Shown here: in pieces, positions 1 through 8,758 of the stretch | Position numbering within the stretch: position 1 is the stretch's first letter | How the letters are laid out: each line of letters begins with the position of its first letter | Source: Granulicella sibirica | GTDB taxonomy: Bacteria; Acidobacteriota; Terriglobia; Terriglobales; Acidobacteriaceae | Direction: 5' to 3' | Length of the DNA: 64,000 nt | Assembly (NCBI RefSeq): GCF_004115155.1 | Contig: NZ_RDSM01000002.1 | Span: forward strand, 1,054,001 to 1,118,000 | Translations under genes and position numbers: made by a program | The notes under the pieces: generated by a model | The model's input: only the letters and a program-made list of their open reading frames with translations | Databases searched by the model: none | What the model was told of the DNA's origin: nothing

Positions 1-241
1 TTCAATTCAATAGGGATAGTCCCTGTCATAGTGGTTTCGGCCGGTCTTCTATAATAAGCACAGAGAACAGCGACGGAGAATTCATCCGGCTGCTGCGCTC
101 TCATGCCTCATCGGACAAGAGCAGTCGAACTCTAACTCCTGTTTTATGAGGGATTCGCGCGATAAATCCTCGCAAATCGTTCAAAGAGAATGATATGGCC
201 CACTGCACAGGGGGAAGGGGTACCCCCCGTATGACACGCGC
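1..241. other. Region upstream of rsmA, no gene seen
   Basis: No convincing open frame begins or ends here. A TATAAT hexamer lies at 50-55 on the plus strand and could be a -10 element for the following gene, but I see no good -35 at 16-18 bases upstream. A G-rich then C-rich stretch at about 211-229 could form a weak hairpin just before the rsmA start. The region may hold the end of a gene left of the window. Confidence 0.3.
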
Positions 242-1048
242 ATGACATCACCTCGCAAGCCCAAACTCGGTCAGAACTTCCTCGCTGACGACACCGCTCG
301 CCATGCCATCGCCGATGCCATCGGCGACCCTAGCGACCGTACTGTCATTGAAATCGGCCCAGGACACGGCGCCATCACCACGATCCTCGCCCCACGCTGT
401 CGCCGCCTGATCCTGGTTGAACTCGACCGAGCCCTCGCCGCCGAACTCCGCTTCCGCTTTCGCGAAACCCCGTCCGTCGAAGTCATCGAAGCCGACATTC
501 TCACCGTCGATCTCCCAGCCCTTGTTCCCCATGGCGAAACCGCCGACGTGATCGGCAATCTTCCCTACTACATCACCTCGGACATTCTCCTCAAGCTCTT
601 TGCCGCCTCCGCGCATCTCCGGAGAGCAGTCCTGATGATGCAACGCGAGGTTGCCGAGCGCATCGCCGCGTCTCCCGGTGTCCGGGATTATGGTTTACTG
701 TCCGCAACCACACAGCTCTACGCCCGCGTTGACAACCTCTTTACGCTCCCGCCAAGCGCCTTCAATCCGCCACCAGACGTCTTCTCGACGGTCATCCGCC
801 TCGACTTCGCATCCCGCTTCGCCGATCTCGGCGTAGATCCCGCCTCCTTCGACACCTTCCTCCGCCGAGCCTTCGCCCAGAAGCGCAAGACTCTGCGCAA
901 CAACCTGCGCGCCGCCAACTGGACCAGCACTCAAATCGAGTCCAACTGGCCAGAAAACCTCCCACCCGAGGCCCGCGCCGAATCCCTCACCCTCGAGCAG
1001 ATGGCGTCGGTCTATCTAGCTCTGAATCAAAGCCAAGCGCATTATTGA
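242..1048 (+). CDS. rsmA: 16S rRNA (adenine(1518)-N6/adenine(1519)-N6)-dimethyltransferase RsmA (KsgA)
   Basis: The enzyme dimethylates two adjacent adenines near the 3' end of 16S rRNA during 30S assembly, using S-adenosylmethionine. The 268 residues match the usual length. The N-terminal GQNFL motif is at about residue 10, the SAM-binding motif EIGPGHGAIT at about 37-46, and the catalytic NLPYYITS motif (NLPY) at about 104-111. The C-terminal third has the usual helical RNA-binding part with the QKRKTLRNNL motif. The start has no strong ribosome binding site, but the N-terminus fits the family. The 3' end overlaps by seven bases the end of the convergent secreted-protein gene. Confidence 0.97.
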   Translation: MTSPRKPKLGQNFLADDTARHAIADAIGDPSDRTVIEIGPGHGAITTILAPRCRRLILVELDRALAAELRFRFRETPSVEVIEADILTVDLPALVPHGETADVIGNLPYYITSDILLKLFAASAHLRRAVLMMQREVAERIAASPGVRDYGLLSATTQLYARVDNLFTLPPSAFNPPPDVFSTVIRLDFASRFADLGVDPASFDTFLRRAFAQKRKTLRNNLRAANWTSTQIESNWPENLPPEARAESLTLEQMASVYLALNQSQAHY

Positions 1049-1716
1049 GCAGTCAGGCCAGCCTCTTCAAGCATCTTCGCCGCCCGCAATCGAACCCGCT
1101 GCATCAGTTCCGTATCGTTGGCAATGGCCCGAAGGGATGGCGCAATCATTCCCACCTCGCAAGCCTGGTGCCCTTCTAGCATGCTCCCGAGGGAGATCAT
1201 CTCGGCGTCCAGGCCAAGACGATCGAAACGCCTCTTAAAGTCCAGCCTGCGCCCAATCTCGATCGTAGTCGCCGCAGCCTGAAAAAGGTCAGTCAGCGCC
1301 GCAACCTGCTTCACCTCGGAAAAGTTATAAGCGCATTCACCTTGGCCATCGGGTCCTGAATAACTCAGTACCTTATCCCCCGTTTTGGCGATGTTCTTCA
1401 CCTTCGATTCGCAAACGATCGCGAACCGATCAGCGCCTCGAGCCAGTTCGAAGATCTTCGCGGTGGTCGCATCCGTAAAAGTTATCGAGCGATCGATAAC
1501 CGGACTAGGCATTGGAGGCAGATCGTCGCCAGCAGCAACCTTCGGAGCCGCAAGCTCCGCGTGGTAACTCGCCTGTCCATTCTCCGCGACCGTGATCTTA
1601 TACTTCGGAGTCTCGAGCCCAGGTCGATCCTGGCTGTACGAAACCTTGGCTGTGGAGCTTTGCCCACAAGCAACCCGCAAACCAAGCAGAAGAAAGAATC
1701 CAACCCAAACCCTCAA
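1042..1716 (-). CDS. Small secreted protein of unknown function, coupled to ruvC
   Basis: I do not recognise this 224-residue protein. It starts with a typical signal peptide (hydrophobic residues 4-17, likely cleavage after about residue 18 at ACGQ) and the rest is soluble. Three cysteines lie in the mature part. The start is a TTG whose last two bases are shared with the ruvC TGA stop (TTGA overlap), so it is probably translated by coupling to ruvC. The AGGGTG about four bases upstream could serve as binding site. Function cannot be inferred from the neighbours, since ruvC is a DNA repair gene. Confidence 0.75.
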   Translation of the reverse strand: MRVWVGFFLLLGLRVACGQSSTAKVSYSQDRPGLETPKYKITVAENGQASYHAELAAPKVAAGDDLPPMPSPVIDRSITFTDATTAKIFELARGADRFAIVCESKVKNIAKTGDKVLSYSGPDGQGECAYNFSEVKQVAALTDLFQAAATTIEIGRRLDFKRRFDRLGLDAEMISLGSMLEGHQACEVGMIAPSLRAIANDTELMQRVRLRAAKMLEEAGLTAQ

Positions 1717-2219
1717 CGCGCACCCTGCATCGTAAACGTCTGCGCCGTATGCAGATGGCAGATCGCCACAGCCAACGCATCGGCGGCATCCGCTGATTCA
1801 GGCGCAACCTCGAGCCCAAGCAGGCGAGTCACCATGAACTGCACCTGCTCCTTCGCGGCAAGCCCATAACCAACCACCGAACTCTTCACTGACAACGGAG
1901 CATATTCCGCCACTTCAAGCCCGCAAGTCGCGGCCGCAAGCATCGCCACACCGCGAACCTGACCAAGCTTCAGTGCGGACTTCGCATTGGCCGAGAAGAA
2001 CACCTCTTCGATCGCCACCACAGTCGGCTCGTGCAGCGTCATCAACGCCACCAGCTCCGCATACACCTGAGCAAGTCGCTGAGGAGTCTTCTCCTTCTTG
2101 CTCAGTCGAATCGTTCCCGCAGCCCGATGCAGGAGCTTCGGCATCCGCGCGTCCTTATCCATCTCGACGACGCCATACCCCGTAAACTCGGTTCCACAGT
2201 CGATCCCAAACACCCGCAT
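1713..2219 (-). CDS. ruvC: Crossover junction endodeoxyribonuclease RuvC
   Basis: RuvC resolves Holliday junctions together with RuvAB. The 168-residue protein has the expected RNase H-like fold signature: the N-terminal GIDCGTEFTGYG strand carries Asp7, the AIEEVFF strand carries Glu71, and the C-terminal ADAADALA stretch carries Asp144 and Asp147, which correspond to the four metal-binding acidic residues of the family. Length is normal. It is followed by a secreted-protein gene that overlaps its stop codon. ruvA and ruvB are not in the window. Confidence 0.96.
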   Translation of the reverse strand: MRVFGIDCGTEFTGYGVVEMDKDARMPKLLHRAAGTIRLSKKEKTPQRLAQVYAELVALMTLHEPTVVAIEEVFFSANAKSALKLGQVRGVAMLAAATCGLEVAEYAPLSVKSSVVGYGLAAKEQVQFMVTRLLGLEVAPESADAADALAVAICHLHTAQTFTMQGAR

Positions 2220-2271
2220 ACGCGGAGTTTACCGCATAGCCAGAGCCGGAAGAACCCCGGCATCTCGCAAG

Positions 2272-3051
2272 CTAACGCGAGATACCCTCCATCGGCGAAC
2301 TGGCCGACGCATACAGCTTCCGAGGCATCCGTCCAGCCAGCCTGGCCTGATAGCCGCCAATCACCGCATGCCGCATCGCCTCAGCCATCAGAATGGGATC
2401 ATCAGCCAGCGCAATGGCCGTATTCATCAGCACCGCATCGAACCCGAGCTCCATCGCCAAAGCCGCATCCGAAGCCGTACCAACTCCCGCATCCACGATC
2501 AATGGAACCTCGGTAATTAGCTCTCGAAGAATCCTGAGTCCAGTGATGTTCTGCAAGCCCAACCCCGTCCCAATCGGAGCCCCCAGAGGCATCACCGCAG
2601 CTGCACCTACGTCGATCAGCCTCTTCGCAAACACAATATCTTCCGTCGTATACGGAAGAACGGTAAATCCCTCCTTCACCAGCACTTTGGTCGCTTCAAG
2701 TGTCGCTTGCACATCCGGATAAAGCGTCGCCTGATCGCCAATCACCTCGATCTTCACCCAATCCGAGAGCCCCACCTCACGTCCCAGCCTCGCCGCCCGG
2801 ATCGCCTCTTCCGCTGTGTAGCATCCCGCTGTATTGGGAAGGAGGAACAGCTTCTTCGGATCCAGAAAGTCCAGCAGCGACTCCTTCGAACGGTCAAGGT
2901 TTACCCGCCGCACTGCTACCGTGACCATCTCAGCACCCGAAGCCTCGACAGCCGCCTTCGTCTCCGCGCCATCTTTATACTTTCCTGTTCCCACAATCAG
3001 CCGTGAGCGAAAGCTCGTTCCGGCAATCACCAAAGGTTCCATACTGCCCAT
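2272..3051 (-). CDS. thiG: Thiazole synthase ThiG
   Basis: ThiG condenses deoxyxylulose 5-phosphate, dehydroglycine and sulfur from ThiS-thiocarboxylate to the thiazole phosphate moiety of thiamine. Starting at the ATG at 3051, which has a GGAG eight bases upstream, gives 259 residues, the usual size. A second ATG lies at 3042, and a longer in-frame extension to 3156 is unlikely because it would run through a hairpin. Visible family motifs are VGTGKY near the N-terminus, the Schiff-base lysine region [10 protein letters not shown], and the phosphate-binding [22 protein letters not shown]. No thiS, thiF or thiH gene is adjacent. Confidence 0.95.
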   Translation of the reverse strand: MGSMEPLVIAGTSFRSRLIVGTGKYKDGAETKAAVEASGAEMVTVAVRRVNLDRSKESLLDFLDPKKLFLLPNTAGCYTAEEAIRAARLGREVGLSDWVKIEVIGDQATLYPDVQATLEATKVLVKEGFTVLPYTTEDIVFAKRLIDVGAAAVMPLGAPIGTGLGLQNITGLRILRELITEVPLIVDAGVGTASDAALAMELGFDAVLMNTAIALADDPILMAEAMRHAVIGGYQARLAGRMPRKLYASASSPMEGISR

Positions 3052-3069
3052 TCTAAAGACTCCATGCAC

Positions 3070-3118
3070 ACACAAAGCAAACGGCCCGACCCCAGAGGAT
3101 TCTGGTCGGTCGAGCCGT
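3070..3118 (-). terminator. Strong hairpin with weak U-tract in the thiG leader
   Basis: Arms at 3081-3091 and 3108-3118 pair with one mismatch, and an inner stem CCAGA/TCTGG (3092-3096 and 3101-3105) extends it. On the minus strand it is followed by TTTGCTTTG, about 20 bases before the thiG start. It could be the terminator of an upstream transcript or an attenuator of thiG. No TPP aptamer conserved sequences (CTGAGA, ACCC, GAACCTGAT) were found nearby. Confidence 0.45.
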
Positions 3119-3387
3119 CTGTCGGTGAGCTGTTGAGATTGACTTGAGGCGTCCACACTCGGACATGGGCCTCGGCTAAGACTGCAACTACAGAATGCCA
3201 GGACTAGAGCTGGACGCTCTAAGCCTCAGTCACCTCACGTACTGTTGAACTACATTTACCGTCAATTTTCATAGGCTGGACCATCCTCCTTTCCCGTGTA
3301 AGCAAAGACTACGCCCGCCCGTTTCCTCACGTCAAGCTGTCTCATCCTGTACCCTGACGAGACACACGACACCGAACGGGAGAGGTA
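3119..3387. other. Divergent intergenic region between thiG and the porin gene, with structured thiG leader
   Basis: Read on the minus strand this holds an AGGAGG at about 3285-3290, a 17-codon frame (3219-3272, MKIDGK at the start), a perfect TAGAGC-loop-GCTCTA hairpin at about 3206-3222 and further short stems before the 3070-3118 hairpin. On the plus strand it must hold the promoter of the porin gene. I cannot assign a known RNA family. Confidence 0.35.
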
Positions 3388-4923
3388 ATGAAAGTAATAA
3401 AACGGGACGCACTCGCCTCGGTGTGTGCCAAAATTCGTCACTCATTCACATGCCTCAAGCACGATGGATACCATCGCATGCCCTCACATCTCTCTCGATT
3501 GATCGCGTTTACCCTGTTGGCTGCATCTCTCACGCGAATTCTTCCGGCTCAGGAATCTGCACAACCGGCAACAGAGGCTCAGACCGATTCTCCCGCTTCC
3601 CCTCCCAAACCGGAGGATCCGCCCGCAACGCTCTTCCCGCATTCCGATAAGTCGCGGTTCCTGATCGTCGGGCAGACCAACATAATCTTCCAGGCACATG
3701 GGCCATTTCATACCCCGTACAGCGGGCCTAACAGTCTTCTCGGACGCGGGGAATATAAGACGTCTCTCCTGGGAACGCTCTATCTAGGCGCCCAGGTCAT
3801 CCGTAATCCGAGGGCATCAACAGACTTCCTCATCGACGTTGAATCCTCGGGCGGCAGAGGGATCTCGGAAGCGCTTGGCCTTGGCGGTTTCACCAATCTC
3901 GATGTGGTTCGGAACCCATCGCTTGGTTCGAAGCCTTATATCGCGCGGGTTCAACTGCATGAAGTCATTGGCGTCGGCGGAGAACTCACCGAAGCGGAAC
4001 GTACGCCTTTTTCACTCTCCACCTCGGTGCCAACGCGGCGTTTCGACCTCCGCTTCGGCAAGATGAGCCTGCCGGATGTGATTGATCTGAATAGCATTGG
4101 GACAGATAGCCACCTTCAGTTCATGAACTGGACGGTAGACAATAACGGGGCTTGGGATTACGCGGCGGATACTCGGGGGTATACCTATGCCGGGGTGGCG
4201 GAATACGACGACAAAATCTGGTCGGCTCGGTATGCGCTTGGGCTAATGCCGACGGTTGCGAATGGGATCGATGTGGACTGGAATGTCCGGCGGGCTCGGG
4301 GGGAGAACACGGAGTTTGAATTTCGGAGGACGCCCTTTTCGGCTTTCCTACCGAAAGAGCGGAAGGGGGCGGTGAGGCTGCTGGGATTCGTAAACCATGC
4401 AAATATGGGGGTTTACAGGGATTCGATCAAGGCGTTCGAGGCTGGATTGACGAAGGTGCCGGACATTACGGCGCATGCCCCGGGGTCGACGGTGAAGTAC
4501 GGGGTTGGGTTGAACTTCGAGCAGGAAATTACTGAAAACACTCGTATTTACGGGCGATTTGGGTGGAACGAGGGGCAGCATCAGTCGTTCGCTTACACGG
4601 AGGTGGATCAGACGTTCGCGTTTGGGGCGGATTACTTCATGCGTAGGTATGGGCGACCTTTGGATAAGGCCGGTATCACCTTTGTTTCCAACGCGATCAA
4701 GAGGGATCATCAGAACTACCTCCGGCTTGGCGGTTTGGGTTTTCTGCTTGGAGATAACGGGTTGAACTATGCGCGAGAGGATATTTTGGAGGGTTATTAC
4801 AATCTCCACGCGTGGCGGGGGGTGTTTTATGCGCTGGATGGGCAGTTTGTCGAGCACCCGGGGTACAACCAGGACCGGGGGCCGGTGCTGGTTGAATCCG
4901 TGCGCATGCATGTCGATTTTTGA
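3388..4923 (+). CDS. Carbohydrate porin, OprB-like family
   Basis: An outer-membrane beta-barrel channel expected to let sugars across the outer membrane. The 511-residue frame starts with a very good ribosome binding site (GGGAGAGG, two to five bases before the ATG at 3388). The signal peptide hydrophobic core lies at residues 36-50, so an alternative ATG at 3478 (MPSHLSRL) gives a more ordinary signal peptide but has a poor binding site. The mature part has a Pro/Ala-rich linker, then alternating polar and aromatic strands, an NLGLNYARED-type segment near the end and a terminal phenylalanine typical of outer-membrane proteins. It opens the sugar-use locus. Confidence 0.8.
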   Translation: MKVIKRDALASVCAKIRHSFTCLKHDGYHRMPSHLSRLIAFTLLAASLTRILPAQESAQPATEAQTDSPASPPKPEDPPATLFPHSDKSRFLIVGQTNIIFQAHGPFHTPYSGPNSLLGRGEYKTSLLGTLYLGAQVIRNPRASTDFLIDVESSGGRGISEALGLGGFTNLDVVRNPSLGSKPYIARVQLHEVIGVGGELTEAERTPFSLSTSVPTRRFDLRFGKMSLPDVIDLNSIGTDSHLQFMNWTVDNNGAWDYAADTRGYTYAGVAEYDDKIWSARYALGLMPTVANGIDVDWNVRRARGENTEFEFRRTPFSAFLPKERKGAVRLLGFVNHANMGVYRDSIKAFEAGLTKVPDITAHAPGSTVKYGVGLNFEQEITENTRIYGRFGWNEGQHQSFAYTEVDQTFAFGADYFMRRYGRPLDKAGITFVSNAIKRDHQNYLRLGGLGFLLGDNGLNYAREDILEGYYNLHAWRGVFYALDGQFVEHPGYNQDRGPVLVESVRMHVDF

Positions 4924-5123
4924 TGGTGCAGGATGCGGTCCAATGTACGGTAAACGTGGTTAGCGGGCCGGTAGAAAACGTGGTGAAGGGTGCGTCTTTA
5001 CTGGGTGGATGCGTTTTATGTGCATGTTTTTCCGGACGCTGGTGGTAGAGGGCTTTCCGGGCCCCTGGTTTGTCAAGCGAGACGGCTTTTTGCCCTGAGC
5101 AGTGGTTTAATTGGACCGTGCTC

Positions 5124-6206
5124 ATGACGCGTGCTTCCCTCCTCCTCGCACTCTGCTTCTTCAGTCTCTTCGCGCCGGCACAAACTTCGGTTGTGCCGCC
5201 TTCGCGGGATGAGGCGTTGAAGCGTCTGCATCCGTCCGCTGTTGCGCTTTTGCAGCTCTACGACAAGAAGACCGGCTTGTTCACGACGACCGGCTGGTGG
5301 AACTCGGCGAACGCAGTGACGGCATTGGCGGATGAGTCGCGCATCGCGCGGGACGAGACGGTGCGGTGGATCTTCCCGGACGTGTTTCAAAAGGCTCCGC
5401 AGAAGTTTGCGGGATTCCTCAACGAGTACTACGACGACGAGGGCTGGTGGGCATTGGCGTGGATCGATGCCTATGAGTTGAACCCGCATGGGAAACAGGC
5501 GAACCAGTACCTGCAGATGTCGGAGTCGATCTTCGACGATATGTCGCATGGATGGGATGACACATGCGGAGGCGGCATCTGGTGGAAGAAGGATCGGCAC
5601 TACAAGAACGCGATCGCCAATGAGCTCTTCCTTTCGGTCGCGGCGAAGCTGGCTCTGCACACGCGCGGAAAGAAGCAGAACGAGTACCTGGACTGGGCGA
5701 ACCGGGAGTGGAAGTGGTTCTCGGGTACGGGGATGATCAACGAGGATGGACTGGTGAACGATGGGCTCACCGGCTCGTGCAAGAACAATAAGGGGACGAC
5801 GTGGAGCTATAACCAAGGGGTCGTGCTTGGAGGGCTTGCGGCGCTCAGCCGGAAGGAGAAGAAGAATCCCGAACTGATCGCGTCGGCGACGCGCATTGCG
5901 CAGGCGGCGGTGATCCACCTGACGGACGCGCAAGGGATTCTGCATGATCCGTGCGAGCCGAAGTGCAGCGAGGACGGGGTGCAGTTCAAAGGCATCTTTA
6001 ACCGCAACCTTGTGCAGCTTCAGGCGGTGGATGGGGATCCGGCGTTCGTACGTTTTCTGGATGCGAATGGCGAGTCAGTATGGTCGAATGCACGGACGCC
6101 GGATAACCGGTTCAGTACCGTGTGGTCGGGGCCGCCCGCCGCGGATAATGCGGGAGCGCAGGCGTCGGCGTTGGATGCACTGAATGCGGCTGCGGAGAAG
6201 CGGTGA
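5124..6206 (+). CDS. Glycoside hydrolase family 76 (endo-alpha-1,6-mannanase type), secreted
   Basis: GH76 enzymes cut the alpha-1,6-mannan backbone of fungal and mycobacterial mannans. The 360-residue protein has a signal peptide (residues 5-19, cleavage near APA-QT) and an (alpha/alpha)6 fold pattern. The paired catalytic aspartates are visible in EYYDDEGWWALAW (Asp104-Asp105). Further family motifs are GGGIWW, KNAIANELF and TWSYNQGVVLGGL. The ATG at 5124 was chosen because the signal peptide begins there; a TTG at 5070 would add 18 residues without a good binding site. Together with the GH92 gene downstream it points to alpha-mannan breakdown. Confidence 0.88.
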   Translation: MTRASLLLALCFFSLFAPAQTSVVPPSRDEALKRLHPSAVALLQLYDKKTGLFTTTGWWNSANAVTALADESRIARDETVRWIFPDVFQKAPQKFAGFLNEYYDDEGWWALAWIDAYELNPHGKQANQYLQMSESIFDDMSHGWDDTCGGGIWWKKDRHYKNAIANELFLSVAAKLALHTRGKKQNEYLDWANREWKWFSGTGMINEDGLVNDGLTGSCKNNKGTTWSYNQGVVLGGLAALSRKEKKNPELIASATRIAQAAVIHLTDAQGILHDPCEPKCSEDGVQFKGIFNRNLVQLQAVDGDPAFVRFLDANGESVWSNARTPDNRFSTVWSGPPAADNAGAQASALDALNAAAEKR

Positions 6207-6265
6207 TCTTCGATACGAGCCCGACGGAAGGTGCAAGAGCAAGGCTCGATGGTTCGACGGTTTGG

Positions 6266-6310
6266 CTTCCACCTTCGCCGACGGTGAGACTTTCGGCGAA
6301 GATCGGGCAC
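6266..6310. repeat. Dispersed palindromic repeat, copy A
   Basis: A palindrome with perfect arms CTTCGCCGA (6273-6281) and TCGGCGAAG (6293-6301). Read on the minus strand it starts GTGCCC and ends GAAGGTGG, the same plan as the copies near 8.7 kb and 35.2 kb. It sits between the GH76 gene and the next gene and could also act as terminator, though no T-run follows. Confidence 0.5.
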
Positions 6311-6385
6311 TCGGGTTCGTTGGCTGGTGAGAGAGGCCGGGCAACGCGCATCGGCGTGAGCAGGGCCGACGTGGTCTGACCTCGA

Positions 6386-6414
6386 TTGACACTCCTATTC
6401 TGGTTCCATAGCAT
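6386..6414 (+). promoter_or_regulatory. Possible sigma-70 promoter for the GHL6-type glycosidase gene
   Basis: A perfect TTGACA at 6386-6391 is followed after 17 bases by TAGCAT at 6409-6414, about 55 bases before the chosen GTG start at 6470. Only the -35 is a full consensus match. Confidence 0.35.
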
Positions 6415-6469
6415 CGCCTGCAGTTGCGACCCGGCCCTTTGAGGCGGATTGAAGCTTCAAGGAGAGAGC

Positions 6470-8650
6470 GTGAAGACGACTCGGCGAGACTTCGCCATTA
6501 TGGGGGCAGGAAGCCTGCTTAGCGGTTTGACTGTCCCTTCCCTGCTCGCATCCACTGAAGCTATTCCCGTCGCGAATAAGGTGCCTGTGTCCGCCGGCCC
6601 TTGGTATCGCCGCGTGAAGCGCACAGGGCAGACGAACTTCAACGAGCGCGACCCGCAGAACGCCAACGTGGAGCAGTGGGCCGACTACTGGGCCTCGACC
6701 AAGGTGCAGGCGCTGGCACTCTCGGTATCAGGTCCCGTCGCTTTCTATCCGACGAGGATCCCGTATTTCCATCGCAGCAGCTTTCTTGGGGAACGGGACC
6801 TCTTCGGCGATTGCGTGAAGGCGGCGAAGGCTCGCGGGATGCGCATCTATGGCCGCATGAGCCCAGATATCCAGTGGATGGACCCCAAGCTCATCGCGGA
6901 GCATCCGCTGTGGTTCCGGCACAACCAGGATGGGAGCCTGCAGTCTTCCGCGCCGGATATCGCGTTCACGTGCCAGTTCGGTGGGCACTTCAGCGAGCAG
7001 CAGCCTGCGATTATTCGCGAATTGAATGCCAACTACGACATCGACGGCCTTTACATGAACGGGTGGCCCACGATGCAGGTTTGCTACTGCGATAACTGCA
7101 GGAAGATCGGCGATCCTCACTCGGCGGAGTACAAAGCTGCGCTGATGGCAAGTGCTGGGGACCTCATCAACCTTTACAAGAGCGTCGTGATGGAGAAGAG
7201 CCCACATAACTTCTATAGCTGCAATCTTGGCGGCGGCCTGAAGGAGTCGGGGCTTGATCAGTGGAAGCTTACGCGAGAGGCGCTCTGGTATACGGCCGAT
7301 AATCAGTCCCGTGCGAGCGTGATCGCGCCTGTGTGGCAGGATGCGCAGCAAGTGAAGTTTGCGCTTGCGCTGATGGGCGATCGGCCGGTAGCCGCAGTCT
7401 CGGCGAGTTATGCGCGGGCGGGTGCGATTAGTTGGCGGAATGTCACGGATACCTCAGTGGAGCCGGAGTGCCGCATGGCGCAGACGGCAGCCGCTGGCGG
7501 AGTCGTCTGGTATCACTGGCTGGGGCTTGAACAGGGCTTCCAGGAAGACCGCCGCTGGCAGAACCCGGGGCGCGACTTTCTTGCGTGGCACGCGAAGCAT
7601 GACAAGCACTTTCACAATGTGAGGTCCCTTGCCCGTATCGCTATCGTTGTCGCACCCAAGTCGATGACCGTGTATGAGGCCCCCACCAAAGAGGATAAGA
7701 CCGACTCGATCGAGGGGATGTACTCGGTGCTCGTCGAGGCGCGCATTCCCTTCGACTTCCTGCATGAAGAGGATCTCACGGTCGAGCACATGCAGCGGTA
7801 TGCTGCGCTCATTCTGCCGAACGTTGCGTTGCTGAGCAATGCACAGTGCAAGGCGCTGGAAGCGTATGCGGATGGAGGGGGATCGCTGCTGGCTACCTTC
7901 GAGACGAGCCTCTATGACGAGACGGGAACGCCTCGCGACGATTTTGCGCTTGGTGAGTTGTTTGGCATCAAGAAGGTTGGAAGCCGACAGCGCTCCGAGC
8001 CCAAGTCCGCTGAGTCGATGACTTCGGTTCATCTTCAGTCCGTCAAGAAGAGGAATGCGCTTACGGCCGGCTTTGAAGATACGGAGTGGATAGCCGGGCC
8101 TGTGTGGAGTATTCCGCTGGCACCTGTCGCCGACCCGGTGATGACGACGATTCATCCCTATCCGGTGTATCCGCCTGAGGCGGTTTACACACGGCAGCCG
8201 CCTTCGGATTCGCCATCGATTGTTGCGCGGGAAAAGGGGCGGGCGCGGCTCGTTTATCTGGCCGGGGATATGGACGCGAGCTACTGGAGGCTGGACAATG
8301 TCGACCTTGGACGTCAGCTTACCAACGCGATTCGATGGGTTCTGCGGGATGAGCCTGGGACCGAGGTTGTGGGACAGGGGCTGATGGAGGTGTGTGCCTG
8401 GGAGACTGAGTCCGGCTTCGCGATCCACCTGCTGAATTACAACGGACCGAATGCCTTTCGTGGACGCATGCGTACGCCTGTGCCGCTTGGGGCTCAGACG
8501 GTGCGCGTGGTGGTGCCACGCGATGTACGGATCAAGACGGCTACGCTGCTTGCCGCGGAGATGCCGGTGAAGTTCCAGCAGCAGGGGCGCACGGTCAGGC
8601 TCACCGTGCCTGCCGTGAAGCTTTACGAGGTGGTGGCGCTGGAGGTTTGA
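6470..8650 (+). CDS. Tat-exported putative glycoside hydrolase (GHL6 plus beta-galactosidase trimerisation-like domain)
   Basis: The GTG at 6470 with AGGAGAG five bases upstream gives 726 residues; a TTG at 6449 is less likely. The N-terminus has a twin-arginine signal (TTRRDFAIMGAG). Residues about 55-380 look like a TIM barrel of the hypothetical glycosyl hydrolase 6 type (RGMRIYGRMSPDIQW, HPLWFRHNQDGS, DIDGLYMNGW), with a CYCDNC cysteine cluster. Residues about 390-610 look like the class-I glutamine amidotransferase-like trimerisation domain of GH42 enzymes, followed by a beta-sandwich. The substrate is unknown. It lies within the mannan locus. Confidence 0.65.
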   Translation: MKTTRRDFAIMGAGSLLSGLTVPSLLASTEAIPVANKVPVSAGPWYRRVKRTGQTNFNERDPQNANVEQWADYWASTKVQALALSVSGPVAFYPTRIPYFHRSSFLGERDLFGDCVKAAKARGMRIYGRMSPDIQWMDPKLIAEHPLWFRHNQDGSLQSSAPDIAFTCQFGGHFSEQQPAIIRELNANYDIDGLYMNGWPTMQVCYCDNCRKIGDPHSAEYKAALMASAGDLINLYKSVVMEKSPHNFYSCNLGGGLKESGLDQWKLTREALWYTADNQSRASVIAPVWQDAQQVKFALALMGDRPVAAVSASYARAGAISWRNVTDTSVEPECRMAQTAAAGGVVWYHWLGLEQGFQEDRRWQNPGRDFLAWHAKHDKHFHNVRSLARIAIVVAPKSMTVYEAPTKEDKTDSIEGMYSVLVEARIPFDFLHEEDLTVEHMQRYAALILPNVALLSNAQCKALEAYADGGGSLLATFETSLYDETGTPRDDFALGELFGIKKVGSRQRSEPKSAESMTSVHLQSVKKRNALTAGFEDTEWIAGPVWSIPLAPVADPVMTTIHPYPVYPPEAVYTRQPPSDSPSIVAREKGRARLVYLAGDMDASYWRLDNVDLGRQLTNAIRWVLRDEPGTEVVGQGLMEVCAWETESGFAIHLLNYNGPNAFRGRMRTPVPLGAQTVRVVVPRDVRIKTATLLAAEMPVKFQQQGRTVRLTVPAVKLYEVVALEV

Positions 8651-8685
8651 GTGGGCAGCAGAACAGAGATGAGCGCAGGCGGTAT

Positions 8686-8734
8686 GGGCGCCCACCTTAG
8701 TCGACGATAAGGCTGTCGACGAAGGTGGGGCACA
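8686..8734. repeat. Dispersed palindromic repeat, copy B, between convergent genes
   Basis: Arms CCCACCTTAGTCGAC (8691-8705) and GTCGACGAAGGTGGG (8715-8729) pair with a single mismatch around a nine-base loop. It lies between the ends of two convergent glycosidase genes, so it may act as a bidirectional terminator as well as being a member of the repeat family. Confidence 0.6.
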
Positions 8735-8758
8735 CAGGGTCTTGAAGTGCTTAGGGGG

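Noticed and set aside
3219..3272. A 17-codon frame upstream of thiG as a possible thiS
   Set aside because: Too short for ThiS (about 65 residues) and it lacks the C-terminal Gly-Gly.
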